64,000 bases of DNA from Acidobacteriota bacterium. GTDB taxonomy: Bacteria; Acidobacteriota; JAAYUB01. A model generated the notes under the pieces. That model searched no databases, had not been told where the DNA came from, and worked only from the letters and a program-made list of their open reading frames with translations. The position numbers were made by a program, and so were the translations under genes. Each line of letters begins with the position of its first letter. Within the stretch, counting starts at the first letter, position 1. The DNA is taken from positions 1 through 64,000 of the forward strand of contig JAGNHB010000012.1 of the NCBI GenBank assembly GCA_018001935.1. Reading direction: 5' to 3'. Of the stretch, positions 34,254 to 43,030 are shown in pieces.

Positions 34254-35543
34254 TCAGCAGGCGTCGCTCACGTCGGGGTAGGTGAACCGGTCACCCCGGT
34301 AGTTGCGCAGGACCAGTTCCCCGTCCCCGTGGTGTTCGACGTAGTCGGGGAGGAGGGGGATCTTGCCGCCCCCGCCCGGCGCGTCCACCACGTAGGTGGG
34401 CACGGCGTAGCCGCTGGTGTGCCCGCGGAGCCCCCGGATGATCTCGAGCCCCCGGGCGGTCGGGGTCCGGAAGTGCGCGGAGCCGGGGATCGGGTCGCAC
34501 TGGTAGAGGTAGTACGGCCGGACCCGGAACCGGAGCAGGCCCTGCATCAGGCGCCGCATGGTGCCGAGGTCGTCGTTGACGCCGGCCAGGAGGACCGTCT
34601 GGCTGCCCAGGGGGATGCCCGCGTTCGCGAGCCTCCGGCAGGCCCGGGCGGTTTCCGGGGTCAGTTCGTCGGGGTGGGTGAAGTGCACGCTCAGATAGAG
34701 CGGGTGGTAACGGCGAAGGACGCGGACCAGGTCCCGGGTGACGCGCTGCGGGAGAACCGCGGGGACCTTCGTGCCCAGGCGGATGATCTCCACGTGGGGG
34801 ATCCGGCGGAGACGCCGGAGCAGGTCGTTCAGCCGGTCGTCCGGCAGGGTCAGGGGGTCTCCGCCGGAAAGCAGGACGTCCCGGATCTCGGGGTGGCCGG
34901 CGATGTAGCGGAGCGCCGCTTCCCAGCGGTCCGGCCCGGACTCGCAGGGAGCGTGGCGGCCCACGATCCGGGACCGGGTGCAGTACCGGCAATAGGTGGA
35001 GCAGAACTCCGTCACCAGGAAGAGCACCCGGTCGGGGTAGCGGTGGACCAGGCCGGGGACGGGACTGTCCGCGTCCTCCGCGAGCGGGTCCGGCATCTCC
35101 CCGGGGGAGAGGGAGAACTCCTCCCGCGTGGGGACCACGCTCTTCCGGAGGGGCTGTCCCGGGTCGTCCGGGTCCAGCAGCGAGGCGTAATAGGGCGTGA
35201 TGCCGAAGGGGAGCCGGTCCCCCCGGCAATCGATCGCCGCCTGCTCGCCCGGGGAGAGGCGGAGGACCCGGCCGATCGCCTCGGGGCCGCGGAAGCGGTT
35301 GGCCACCTGCCAGCGCCAGTCGTTCCAGCGTTCGGGGGTGACCCCGGGAAAGTGGCGGCGAAGAAACGTGCCCGCCCGGCGGGTAAGCCGAATTGTCGTG
35401 TCGGGGGAGGGGGTTGAAACGAAAGGGGTGTTACGGCAGGTTGAGGGGTATGTCGAACTCCCCGGAGGCTCTTCGTCTGCCGGGTCGGAACTTTCCCGGC
35501 ACTCCGGAGGTTCGGCTTCGACGAGTGCGATCTCTTGCTCCAT
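34254..35543 (-). CDS. kamA: Lysine 2,3-aminomutase family radical SAM enzyme
   Basis: The 429-residue product starts at the ATG at 35543, preceded by AGGAGCACGTG. It has the radical SAM motif CSTYCRYCTR, LLSGGDPL, HTSGYAVPTYVVDAPGGGGK (PLP lysine and SAM region of KamA) and PLPDYV-like tail. KamA converts L-lysine to L-beta-lysine using SAM, a 4Fe-4S cluster and PLP; relatives act on glutamate or on lysine in EF-P (EpmB). The first 60 residues are a low-complexity Ser/Pro/Glu extension. It is co-transcribed with the ATP-grasp ligase from the promoter at 35597-35625. A beta-lysine-type product passed to the ligase is likely but unproven. Confidence 0.85.
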   Translation of the reverse strand: MEQEIALVEAEPPECRESSDPADEEPPGSSTYPSTCRNTPFVSTPSPDTTIRLTRRAGTFLRRHFPGVTPERWNDWRWQVANRFRGPEAIGRVLRLSPGEQAAIDCRGDRLPFGITPYYASLLDPDDPGQPLRKSVVPTREEFSLSPGEMPDPLAEDADSPVPGLVHRYPDRVLFLVTEFCSTYCRYCTRSRIVGRHAPCESGPDRWEAALRYIAGHPEIRDVLLSGGDPLTLPDDRLNDLLRRLRRIPHVEIIRLGTKVPAVLPQRVTRDLVRVLRRYHPLYLSVHFTHPDELTPETARACRRLANAGIPLGSQTVLLAGVNDDLGTMRRLMQGLLRFRVRPYYLYQCDPIPGSAHFRTPTARGLEIIRGLRGHTSGYAVPTYVVDAPGGGGKIPLLPDYVEHHGDGELVLRNYRGDRFTYPDVSDAC

Positions 35544-35596
35544 CACGTGCTCCTGTCTCTGCGATAGTGGCCACAATCCGTTGTGTCCGTGTTGTC

Positions 35597-35625
35597 CTCT
35601 TACCGCACATATTGTGGGTTGTCAA
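35597..35625 (-). promoter_or_regulatory. Promoter of the aminomutase/ATP-grasp operon
   Basis: On the minus strand a perfect TTGACA (35625-35620), a 17-bp spacer and TAAGAG (35602-35597), about 55 bp before the start codon. Confidence 0.55.
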
Positions 35626-35681
35626 CAGAAAATTTCCATTGTCCGCTGAATTCCGCGGCGGGCGGGCGGGGGGGGCCGTTC

Positions 35682-36578
35682 TCAGGCGCCGGTCCGGGTG
35701 GTTTCGGCCTGTTCCCGCCCCGTGACGAGGATCCAGAGGCCGACGATGATGATGCAGCCCCCGACGAGCTGCATGGGGAGGGGGACCATGTGCAGGAAGA
35801 CCATGGCGTTGACGAGGACGAAGACTGGCAGCACCGACCGGATCAGGGAGGTTTTCGAGGCGTCCAGGTGCTTGAGGGCCCCGAAATAGAAGAGGATGTT
35901 GAGGAAGGGGCCGAAGAGGGCGCCGGCGGCGATGGGGGCGAGGAGGCCGGCCTCCGCGGGCATGCGCATCCCGCCCACGCCGCAGACGACGCCGAAGCAG
36001 GCGGTGATGGTCAGGGCCCGGTAGAAGGCCAGGGCCAGGGGGGAGACCGCCTCCAGCTTCTTCTTCACCAGGATCACGGTGCACGAGAAGAGCAGGGCCG
36101 ACGTGACGGTGAGCAGCATCCCGATCTTGACGGGGGCGCCGGACTTGTAGGAGATCATGACCACCCCGGAGAGGGCGACGAGGGTGCCCAGGGACTCCGT
36201 GGCATTGAAGCGCTCCCCGAGGATCAGGGCCCCGAGGAGGATGATGAAAAGGGTCTGGGAGTTGTTGAAGAAGGAGACCAGGGTGGGGTCCATGATTCTC
36301 ATGGCGGAGAACAGCGACCAGACGCTGAGGAACTCCAGCCCGCCCATGAGGAGGATGCCGGGCCTGAGGGCGCGGGGCACCTTCAGGTCGTGAAACTGCC
36401 GGCGGGCCGACAGGTAGCCGAGGAGGTAGACGGCCGCGAAGAGGTGGTAGGCGAGGCAGAAGAACGCGGTGGTCATCGCGTTGTTCTCCAGGGCCACGTG
36501 GAAGAAGATGTAGGGGTAGGCGCCGAAAAGGGCCGAAAGGACCCCGTACGTCAACCCCTTGACCAGGTTTTTTCCCAT
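35682..36578 (-). CDS. EamA/DMT-family membrane transporter
   Basis: The 298-residue product starts at the ATG at 36578. It has ten hydrophobic segments in two EamA halves, the typical drug/metabolite transporter layout. Recognisable family stretches are MDPTLVSFFNNSQTLFIILL followed by ALILGERF in the first half, and the second-half copy ending in VVGGCIIIVGLWILV-like sequence. Substrates of this family range from amino acids to nucleotide sugars; none can be assigned. It lies upstream of the aminomutase operon on the same strand, but that operon has its own promoter. Confidence 0.85.
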   Translation of the reverse strand: MGKNLVKGLTYGVLSALFGAYPYIFFHVALENNAMTTAFFCLAYHLFAAVYLLGYLSARRQFHDLKVPRALRPGILLMGGLEFLSVWSLFSAMRIMDPTLVSFFNNSQTLFIILLGALILGERFNATESLGTLVALSGVVMISYKSGAPVKIGMLLTVTSALLFSCTVILVKKKLEAVSPLALAFYRALTITACFGVVCGVGGMRMPAEAGLLAPIAAGALFGPFLNILFYFGALKHLDASKTSLIRSVLPVFVLVNAMVFLHMVPLPMQLVGGCIIIVGLWILVTGREQAETTRTGA

Positions 36579-36777
36579 CGCAGCAACCTGTCGCCGACCG
36601 GGTTCCGCGTGTCGGACGGACCGCCGCCGGTCCTTGCCCGTTTCGCCCGGTGAAGTCCCACTATAGCGCATTCCCCGGGCCATGAAAAGAGGGGAATCCG
36701 CGAGGGGCGGGCGGATAGATAGAGTGCGGGGCGCGGCGTTGCGTTCACCGGGGCCCCCGTTTTCCCGCGAGCGCTGC

Positions 36778-37635
36778 TCAGGGCCTGACGATCACCACCC
36801 GGGGGACGCCGGCGAGGTCGGGCCGGCACTCGACCCCGCACCCGAGGGCGGCGGCGAGGGACTGCAAAGCCGCCCACTGGCCGGCGCCGATCTCCAGGGC
36901 GAGGGCGCCCCCCGGCGTCAGGAAGGGCAGGCCGGCGGGGAGCCACCGCCGGTAGTACGCGAGGCCGTCCTCGCCGCCCGCCAAGGCGGACCGCGGTTCC
37001 CAGTGGGCCACCTCGGGCGGAAGGCTCCCCCACTCGGCCTCGGGGATATACGGCGGGTTGGAGGCGATGTAGTCCCACCGGGCCGCGTCGCGCCAGGGCG
37101 AGAGGCCGTCCGCCGCGACGGGGTGCCAGCGGTCGCGGAAGCCCAGGCGCCGGGCGTTTTCGTCGGCCACCCGGAGGGCTGCCGGCGAGAGGTCCGAGGC
37201 GAACACCACGGCCCCGGGGAGGCTGCGGGCGAGGCTGAGCCCCACGCACCCGCTCCCGGCCGCCAGGTCGAGGACCCGGGGGGTGGTGCGGCCCCGAAGG
37301 CACTCGAGGCCGATTTCCACCAGGAGTTCCGTCTCGGGGCGGGGGATCAGCACGTCGGGCGTGACCCGGAAGACATCCCTCCAGAAGTGACAACGTCCGA
37401 GGATGTACTGGACCGGCTCCCGTGCGGCCCGGCGCCGGACCGCGCCGAGAAAGGCCTCCCGGGCGGCGGCCGGGCAAGGGCGGCCGGGGTCCGCCGCCAG
37501 GACGGCCCGATCGACCCCGAGGGTCTGCACCAGGAGGTACTCGGCGTCGAAACGAGGGTGGTCGACCCCGGCCAGGTCCAGTTGCCGCTCACCTTCCCTC
37601 AGGCAATCCCGGAGCGTCCAGGCGGGCGGGGTCAT
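36778..37635 (-). CDS. prmC: Peptide chain release factor N5-glutamine methyltransferase
   Basis: The 285-residue product matches PrmC/HemK: N-terminal helical domain (DAEYLLVQTLGVDR), PVQYILG, VLIPRPETELLVE, the SAM-binding VLDLAAGSGCVGLSLA and the catalytic substrate motif SNPPYIP. It methylates the GGQ glutamine of release factors RF1/RF2. The length is typical. Its ATG overlaps the TGA of the upstream Ser/Thr kinase gene as ATGA, so it is translationally coupled to the kinase. The usual partner prfA is not adjacent. Confidence 0.93.
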   Translation of the reverse strand: MTPPAWTLRDCLREGERQLDLAGVDHPRFDAEYLLVQTLGVDRAVLAADPGRPCPAAAREAFLGAVRRRAAREPVQYILGRCHFWRDVFRVTPDVLIPRPETELLVEIGLECLRGRTTPRVLDLAAGSGCVGLSLARSLPGAVVFASDLSPAALRVADENARRLGFRDRWHPVAADGLSPWRDAARWDYIASNPPYIPEAEWGSLPPEVAHWEPRSALAGGEDGLAYYRRWLPAGLPFLTPGGALALEIGAGQWAALQSLAAALGCGVECRPDLAGVPRVVIVRP

Positions 37636-39221
37636 CGTTTTCCGCCGTGCTTCTTTCCGCCCTCGCCCCGGCCTCGGGGGGGAGGTTTGAGCCCGGGCGG
37701 GGAGATGACGACCCGGAACGGGCCCTTAGAAATCACCTCCGGCTCCGTTCCCTGAGCGGGTCCATCGTCTTCGGGGCGGCTGGAGCCTCGGGCCGTGGAA
37801 GACGGCGCACTTCGCCGGGTTTTTGCGGGGGTGCTCCGGGTGGCCGGTTGGGCCGGGGTGTCGGAAGGGGCCGCGGCGGCGGACATCAGGGCGGAGCCCG
37901 GACTGCTCACGGGGCCCGTGGGCGGGGGGGTGGTCTCCCCCTTCCCCGAAGGGGAGGATATCAGCAGGGCGATCCCGATGACCGACCCCAGGGTGGCGAC
38001 GGCGATCAGGGTCACCGGCAGTGCCCGGCTTCCCGGTTTTCCGGGCGGGCGGGCCGGGGAAGGGAAGAACGGGACGCCGGGGGAGGGCGGGGGCGGGGGG
38101 GGCATCGGGAGTGGAGGGGGCATCGGGAGCGTGACGCCGGAGGAGGCGTCCACGAGGCTTTTCGTCGTGAACCCCGACGGGACCGGGGCCAAGGCGGGGG
38201 GCGCTGCCGGCATCGCCCCGGGGCCGGTGCCTGACCCTGCGGGATAAGGGCTCCCGACCACCGTGGTGGCCGCACCCGGGCCGGCCGGTGAACCGGGGGG
38301 CGCCAGGGTCGTGCCCTCAACCGGCGCCCGCCCGTCGAACCGGCGGGTCTGACCGTCATGGACGCCAGGGGCCGGGGCCGGCATCCCCGGCAGGAGTCTC
38401 GCCCCCGAACCGGAGAGGAAGACCCCCACGGCGCTGCCGAGGGCCTCCCGCATGGCGACGGCCGACGGGTAGCGTCCGGCGGGGTCCCGGGACAGTGCCG
38501 TCGCCAGCACGGCTCTCAAAGCCGGCGGAAAGGTGTCGGGCAGCGGTTGGGGCGGCTCGCTCACGATGGCGGCGAAGAGCCGCGTCAGGTCGGCGTAGGG
38601 GAAGGGCAGGGACCCCGTGAGAAGCTGGTGCAGCATCACGGCCACCGACCACAGGTCCGTCCGCTCCGTGCGCTCGCCTTTGAAGGCCTCGGGGGCCATG
38701 TACGCGAGGGTCCCGCTCAGGCGGTTGGTCCGTGCCGAACCGGCCAGCACCCGCGCCAGCCCGAAGTCGGCAATGCGGGGGGAATCCCCCTGCGTCATGA
38801 TGTTCTGGGGTTTCAGGTCGCGGTGCAGGATTCCCCGCCCGTGGAGGTGGGCGAGACCGCTCAGGATGCCCAGGGCCAGGTCCACGGCGGTGGCGGTGTC
38901 AGGCGCCCGGCCGCCCCAGGCATCCAGTCGGTCCTGCAAAGTCCCTTCCTCGGCGAATTCACTGACGATCACCACTTGGCCGTCGTAGATGTTGGCCTCG
39001 ATGATGGGCAGCACGTTGGGGTGCCCCTTGGCCCGTTCCCAGAGGGTCGCCTCCTTTCGGATCTCGTCCAGGTCGGGCCGGTCCACCAGGGGCAGCTTCA
39101 GCGCGCAGCGGCTGACGGCGAGCGGGGTCCGGTTCTCGGCGAGCCACACTTCGCCGAAGCCTCCCTGTCCAAGGCGTCTGACCAGGACGTAGGGTCCGAT
39201 CTTGTCGTCAGGGCGGGGCAC
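37632..39221 (-). CDS. Membrane-anchored serine/threonine protein kinase
   Basis: The 529-residue product starts at a GTG with CGGAGG five bases upstream. The kinase domain (about 10-275) has the complete Hanks motifs: GQGGFG (18-23), Lys42, HRDLKPQN (Asp135), DFG (152-154) and a well-formed activation segment with MAPEAF. A long Pro/Gly/Thr-rich linker follows, then one transmembrane helix (VTLIAVATLGSVIGIALLIS, around residue 410) and a basic, Pro/Ser-rich extracytoplasmic tail of about 100 residues without PASTA repeats. Targets are unknown. The 4-bp overlap with prmC is unusual and implies co-expression. Confidence 0.93.
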   Translation of the reverse strand: MPRPDDKIGPYVLVRRLGQGGFGEVWLAENRTPLAVSRCALKLPLVDRPDLDEIRKEATLWERAKGHPNVLPIIEANIYDGQVVIVSEFAEEGTLQDRLDAWGGRAPDTATAVDLALGILSGLAHLHGRGILHRDLKPQNIMTQGDSPRIADFGLARVLAGSARTNRLSGTLAYMAPEAFKGERTERTDLWSVAVMLHQLLTGSLPFPYADLTRLFAAIVSEPPQPLPDTFPPALRAVLATALSRDPAGRYPSAVAMREALGSAVGVFLSGSGARLLPGMPAPAPGVHDGQTRRFDGRAPVEGTTLAPPGSPAGPGAATTVVGSPYPAGSGTGPGAMPAAPPALAPVPSGFTTKSLVDASSGVTLPMPPPLPMPPPPPPSPGVPFFPSPARPPGKPGSRALPVTLIAVATLGSVIGIALLISSPSGKGETTPPPTGPVSSPGSALMSAAAAPSDTPAQPATRSTPAKTRRSAPSSTARGSSRPEDDGPAQGTEPEVISKGPFRVVISPPGLKPPPRGRGEGGKKHGGKR

Positions 39222-39355
39222 CGTTCCTCCGGGTTTCGACCGTTCGTTCCAGGGCCCACTATACACCCAAACCCTCCCGGGTTTCACGCCGATTGTCGCC
39301 GGGCGCCGGCGCCTCGCCCCGGCGGTGAAAAAGGGGTTCCCCGCACCGGGAAATC

Positions 39356-39364
39356 TGCTATGAT
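39356..39364 (+). promoter_or_regulatory. Extended -10 promoter of the rbfA operon
   Basis: TGC followed by TATGAT is a good extended -10; the -35 is weak. It lies about 100 bp before the rbfA start, in the divergent region shared with the kinase gene. Confidence 0.45.
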
Positions 39365-39462
39365 GGGGGCGAAACGTCGCGCCGAGCAACTGGAGCGGTG
39401 ACCCGGTGGAAAGCCTTTCAGGGGCGGTCCCGGGAAGACGGGGTGAGGAAGGGTTGACGCCG

Positions 39463-39852
39463 ATGAGGGAAAAAGGATACCGCCAGACCCGCATGCAGGA
39501 GTTGATCTTCGAGGAGGTGGCCTCCATCGTCCCCCTGGAGATGCAGGACCCCCGGGTGATGAACTGCCGCGTCACCCGGGTCGAGCTGTCCGGCGACTTC
39601 AAGTCGTGCCGGGTGCTCTTCGTGGACCCCGGCGCCCCCGACGGGGGGAAGGGGTCGGAGGCGGCCCTCAACCACGCCGCGGCCTTCGTGGCGGCTCGGG
39701 TCCTCGAGTACCTGCCCATGAAGGGCACGCCGAAGTTCCACTTCGTCTACGACCACGCCACCGAGGAGGCGGAGCGGCTCGAGGCCCTCTTCGAGAAGAT
39801 CGCCCACCCGCACCCCGACGAGGGCCCCGAACCGGACCATTCTGGATCCTGA
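39463..39852 (+). CDS. rbfA: Ribosome-binding factor A
   Basis: The 129-residue product begins at the ATG at 39463 with GAGGAAGG upstream. MREKGYRQTRMQELIFEEV, DPRV...CRVTRVELSGDFKSC-type beta strand, and LEYLPMKGTPKFHFVYD followed by an acidic helix are all typical RbfA (KH-like fold). RbfA assists 16S rRNA maturation and cold adaptation of the 30S subunit. Its usual infB/truB neighbours are absent; instead a butyrate-kinase-type fusion gene follows 30 bp later, past a short TTCTGAATTC repeat. Confidence 0.9.
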   Translation: MREKGYRQTRMQELIFEEVASIVPLEMQDPRVMNCRVTRVELSGDFKSCRVLFVDPGAPDGGKGSEAALNHAAAFVAARVLEYLPMKGTPKFHFVYDHATEEAERLEALFEKIAHPHPDEGPEPDHSGS

Positions 39853-39871
39853 CTTCTGAATTCTGAATTCT
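39848..39871. repeat. Short TTCTGAA repeat between rbfA and the kinase fusion
   Basis: GACTTCTGAATTCTGAATTC shows an 8-bp period and sits immediately before the ribosome binding site of the next gene. It is an AT-rich island in a GC-rich context. Confidence 0.6.
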
Positions 39872-39882
39872 TGGAGGCATAC

Positions 39883-42048
39883 ATGTTCGAGATCGAAGCC
39901 TACCTGGACCAGCAGATTACGGCGTTGCAGAAGGGCCGCCCCACGGCGCTCTTCGTGGACGCCACCGACCCGAGGGTCCTGGAAGCCGCCCTGCACCTGA
40001 CCCGGTTCATCCGCCCCGTCTTCTGCGCCCCGGAAACGGTGGTCCGGGAGACGATCCAGCGGGAACTCGGCCACGTCGACCCCGACCGTGTCGCCTACGG
40101 CCTCTCCGAGAGCACCTTCATCGACCCGGAGCACCCGGCGGGCCTCCCCGTGGAAACCCCGGACGACCACGGCAGGGTCGACCCGACGGCGGTACCCGCC
40201 GCGGCGGCCCTCGGGATCCGGGCCGTCCGGCTCGGTCACGCCGACATGCTGGTGGGCGGGGCCTCCCTGACCCCGCGGGAGTTTCTGCGCCCGGCCCTCG
40301 CCGAACTGGCCGCCCGGGACGTGACCGCGGAAATCGCCCTTTTTGTCCTGCCCGACGAACACCCCATGGACATCTACCCCGGCAACGTGGTCGTCCTCGG
40401 GGACGTGGGTGTCAACGACCAGCCCACCCCAGAGGAACTGGCGGCGCTGGCGGTGGAGATCTGCGCCGAGGCGAGGGAACTCCTGCCGGAGGACCCCTGG
40501 CCCTTCATCCGGGGGGCCATCATCTCCTATTCCCACAAGGGTTCCGACGACGGCCCCTCCCCCGAGACCGTCCGGAGGGCCATGGAGATCGTCCCGGAGA
40601 TCCTGCGGGACCGGGCGAAGGAGGACCCGCGGCTGGCCTCCATCCGCATCGAGTGGGAGGCGAAGATCAACGTGGTGCTCTCGCCCCGTTCGGCTGCCTG
40701 CTACGGCCGCGACGCGGAGTGGCGCGGCGGGGTCAACGCCCTGATCCTGCCCAACCTCGACATGGGCAACGTGCTGGCCAACCTCTACTCCATCCGCTTC
40801 CCCACGGCCCACAAGTTATCCGTGGTGGTGGGGACCGACCAGCGGCTCGTGAACCTCTGCATGGACTGCACCACCGAGGACGTCCGCCTCTCCGTCAAGG
40901 CGGCGGTGCTGAGGCTGTTCCAGTCGGGGGAATGGGAGATCACCCCCAAGGACACCTTCTTCCCCCGCCACCGGATCCTGGCCATCAACCCCGGCTCCAC
41001 CTCCACCAAGATCAGCGTGTACGAGGGCGAGACCGAGGCGTTCACCGTGGAACTTCAGCACTCCGCCGAGGAGTTGGCGCCCTTCGAGGGGCAGAGCATC
41101 ACCGCCCAGTACGCCTTCCGCAAGGAGGTTATCCTCAAAGCCTTGCAGGAAAACGGCTTCACCCTGGACGACATCGCGGCCGTCTCGGCCCGCGGCGGGT
41201 TGATCCGGCCGGTCCCCCACGGGACCCTGCGCGTCAATCCGGCCATGCTGGAGGACCTGGCGTCCGGGATCGGGGGAGAGCACGCCTCCAACCTCGGGGC
41301 GCCCATCGCCGCCGAACTGGTGGGGCAGACCGGAAAGCCGGCCTTCATCGTGGACCCGGTGGTGGTGGACGAGGTCCCGGAACGGTACCGGATCACGGGG
41401 TTCAAGTGCATCCGCCGCAAGGTGGTCAGCCACGCCCTGAACCAGATCGCGTCCGCACGGCGCTACGCCGAGGAAAACGAGACCTTCTACGAGCGGCTGA
41501 ACCTCATCGTGGCCCACATGGGCGGCGGGATCACCGTCGGCGCCCACAAGAAGGGGCACTACATCGACGTCAACAACGGCCTGGACGGCGAGGGGCCCTT
41601 CACGCCCCAGCGTTCCGGCTCGCTGCCCGTGGGCCAGCTCATCGACCTCTGCTTCTCGGGGACCTACTCCAAGGCCGACCTGAAGAAACTCAACAAGGGG
41701 CGCGGCGGGCTCATCGACCTCCTCGGCACCGCCGACCTCCGCGAGGTGGAACGTCGGGTGGCGGAAGGCGACGCCGAGGCCGGCGCGGTCTTCGAGGCCA
41801 TGGCCTACCAGATCGCGAAGTGGGCCACCTGCCTGCTGCCCGCCTTCGACGGCGAGCCCGTGGACCGCATCATCCTCACCGGCGGCATGGCCCGCTGCAA
41901 GCCCCTGGTGGCCAAGATCACGAAGTACGTCGCCGCGGTGGGCTGCGGGGTCACCGTCTACCCCGGCGAGAACGAGATGCACGCCCTGGCCAAGGGCGCC
42001 CTCCGCGTCCTCACCGGCAAGGAGGACGCGAGGGTCTACGGCGCCTGA
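39883..42048 (+). CDS. Fused phosphate acyltransferase-butyrate kinase
   Basis: The 721-residue product starts at an ATG with TTGGAGG seven bases upstream. Residues about 1-360 look like a phosphate butyryl/acetyl-transferase: GHADMLVGGASLTPREFLRP, EIALFVLPDE, YSHKGSDDG and GGVNALILPNLDMGNVLANL. Residues about 365-721 are a complete butyrate kinase (ASKHA): RILAINPGSTSTKISVYEGE, ARGGLIRPV, VAHMGGGITVGAHKKG, PFTPQRSGSLPVGQL and LTGGMARCKPL. Ptb makes an acyl-phosphate from acyl-CoA and Buk uses it to phosphorylate ADP. Here both steps sit in one chain, which would channel the acyl-phosphate. Fermentative or beta-oxidation ATP production is likely; the acyl specificity is not readable. Confidence 0.88.
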   Translation: MFEIEAYLDQQITALQKGRPTALFVDATDPRVLEAALHLTRFIRPVFCAPETVVRETIQRELGHVDPDRVAYGLSESTFIDPEHPAGLPVETPDDHGRVDPTAVPAAAALGIRAVRLGHADMLVGGASLTPREFLRPALAELAARDVTAEIALFVLPDEHPMDIYPGNVVVLGDVGVNDQPTPEELAALAVEICAEARELLPEDPWPFIRGAIISYSHKGSDDGPSPETVRRAMEIVPEILRDRAKEDPRLASIRIEWEAKINVVLSPRSAACYGRDAEWRGGVNALILPNLDMGNVLANLYSIRFPTAHKLSVVVGTDQRLVNLCMDCTTEDVRLSVKAAVLRLFQSGEWEITPKDTFFPRHRILAINPGSTSTKISVYEGETEAFTVELQHSAEELAPFEGQSITAQYAFRKEVILKALQENGFTLDDIAAVSARGGLIRPVPHGTLRVNPAMLEDLASGIGGEHASNLGAPIAAELVGQTGKPAFIVDPVVVDEVPERYRITGFKCIRRKVVSHALNQIASARRYAEENETFYERLNLIVAHMGGGITVGAHKKGHYIDVNNGLDGEGPFTPQRSGSLPVGQLIDLCFSGTYSKADLKKLNKGRGGLIDLLGTADLREVERRVAEGDAEAGAVFEAMAYQIAKWATCLLPAFDGEPVDRIILTGGMARCKPLVAKITKYVAAVGCGVTVYPGENEMHALAKGALRVLTGKEDARVYGA

Positions 42049-42053
42049 CCCCT

Positions 42054-42090
42054 GGGGAGCGGCAGCGGGTCACCGAGCTGCCGCTTTCCC
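42054..42090 (+). terminator. Terminator-like hairpin after the fused kinase gene
   Basis: AGCGGCAGC/GCTGCCGCT forms a 9-bp stem with a 10-base loop, starting 10 bp after the stop codon. Only a short pyrimidine tract follows. Confidence 0.45.
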
Positions 42091-42208
42091 CGGCCCCCCT
42101 CCCGCCCCAACACGGCGCGTGCGAACCCCCACAAAAGACATGGTTTCTGCCGCAGCACCCCCGGCCGCAGGAGCAGCCCAGACCACGTTGCTCGCGGATC
42201 ATCACATT

Positions 42209-42307
42209 GAGAACCCACAGAGTTGGAATCTGTTTTCTTATTGCTTGAATCGTCCAATCATTGCAGTTGACAAGAATGGTCGCGCGACCTATCTGTATAC
42301 TTGGTGA
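42209..42307 (+). pseudogene. Rhs-repeat-associated core remnant
   Basis: In frame, the DNA encodes ENPQSWNLFSYCLNRP then IIAVDKNGRATYLYTW and a stop. This matches the conserved end of Rhs/YD-repeat cores, usually NPQSWNRYSYALNNPLxxxDPxG, just before the variable toxin tip. Nothing upstream in the window encodes the rest of an Rhs protein, and the preceding bases encode unrelated GC-rich sequence. It is therefore a broken cassette end, carrying only a few residues of tip. It lies in AT-rich DNA shared with the small gene at 42470. Confidence 0.65.
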
Positions 42308-42469
42308 CCTGTCCACTGCCTCCAGGCGACGCCGGGGGCGGGGCCGCTGCTTTGCGCGTGCAACGAACGACTCCCAAGGCACCTTGCTTGGCCAACGCGA
42401 AATGTCATTGTGTTTTAGTTCGGGGAAGGGATTGTTTTGCAAAGTGTATTCATTCGTGGAGGATAAAGC

Positions 42470-43030
42470 ATGATTAGATATGGTGTTACTTTGCTCATGC
42501 TGTTGTTTTGTTGCAATCCGGTAGCTTCGCAATGCAGCGGTAAAAACTACCTATCTTCTATTCTGGAAAGCTCTGGTGACCAAAGGCAGAAAGCAATTTC
42601 AGAACTGTACTCCAAGGGCAAAGAGTCCATCCCTGTGTTAATGGAGTGCATTGATAATAGCGAAGCAGTTGAGATGGGGTTGGACAATCCCTTTTCTTCA
42701 AATGTATTTCCGAACTCTCCTGTTTACAAGGGTTTGATTGCAGCTTATTTGATAGAGTTAATTCTTGGCTGCTCGGAAATCAAATTAATGCCATTTTCGG
42801 AACCCAGTAATTCTTTGATTTGCGGAGGTCCGATGAGCTATCCGTACGAAAATGGTCGAATCTTCGATACGGTAAAAAGGAGACCGATTGTGGTGCGGGA
42901 TTTAGCTATTATTAAGAATATTTACAAAAAATGGTGGTTCAATAACGAGACAAAATCGCTTGATGAACTCAGGACAGAATGGGGACAAGGACAGCGGCCA
43001 TTGACAAAATCCAGGTATACATGGAAATAG
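42470..43030 (+). CDS. Small secreted protein in an AT-rich island, possible immunity protein
   Basis: The 186-residue product starts at an ATG with GTGGAGGATAAAGC upstream. A signal peptide (MIRYGVTLLMLLFCCNPVAS) precedes a body with HEAT-like character (QRQKAISELYSKGKESIPVL then MECIDNSEAV). The coding sequence is far lower in G+C than its neighbours (one 60-bp line near 42901 is about 27% G+C), which indicates horizontal transfer. It follows an Rhs core remnant by 162 bp, the usual place for an immunity gene of a polymorphic toxin. I recognise no named family; immunity is inferred from position and style. Confidence 0.7.
   Translation: MIRYGVTLLMLLFCCNPVASQCSGKNYLSSILESSGDQRQKAISELYSKGKESIPVLMECIDNSEAVEMGLDNPFSSNVFPNSPVYKGLIAAYLIELILGCSEIKLMPFSEPSNSLICGGPMSYPYENGRIFDTVKRRPIVVRDLAIIKNIYKKWWFNNETKSLDELRTEWGQGQRPLTKSRYTWK

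Larger units (their letters stand above)
42049..42469. other. Transition into an AT-rich island with an Rhs remnant
   Basis: After the hairpin at 42054-42090 the composition changes sharply near 42195 from about 70% G+C to clearly AT-richer DNA that continues to about 43045. The only coding trace is the Rhs-type C-terminal fragment at 42209-42307. Confidence 0.7.

Noticed and set aside
37795-38247. A Gly-rich plus-strand gene opposite the kinase linker
   Set aside because: It mirrors the Pro-rich kinase linker and has no family signal.
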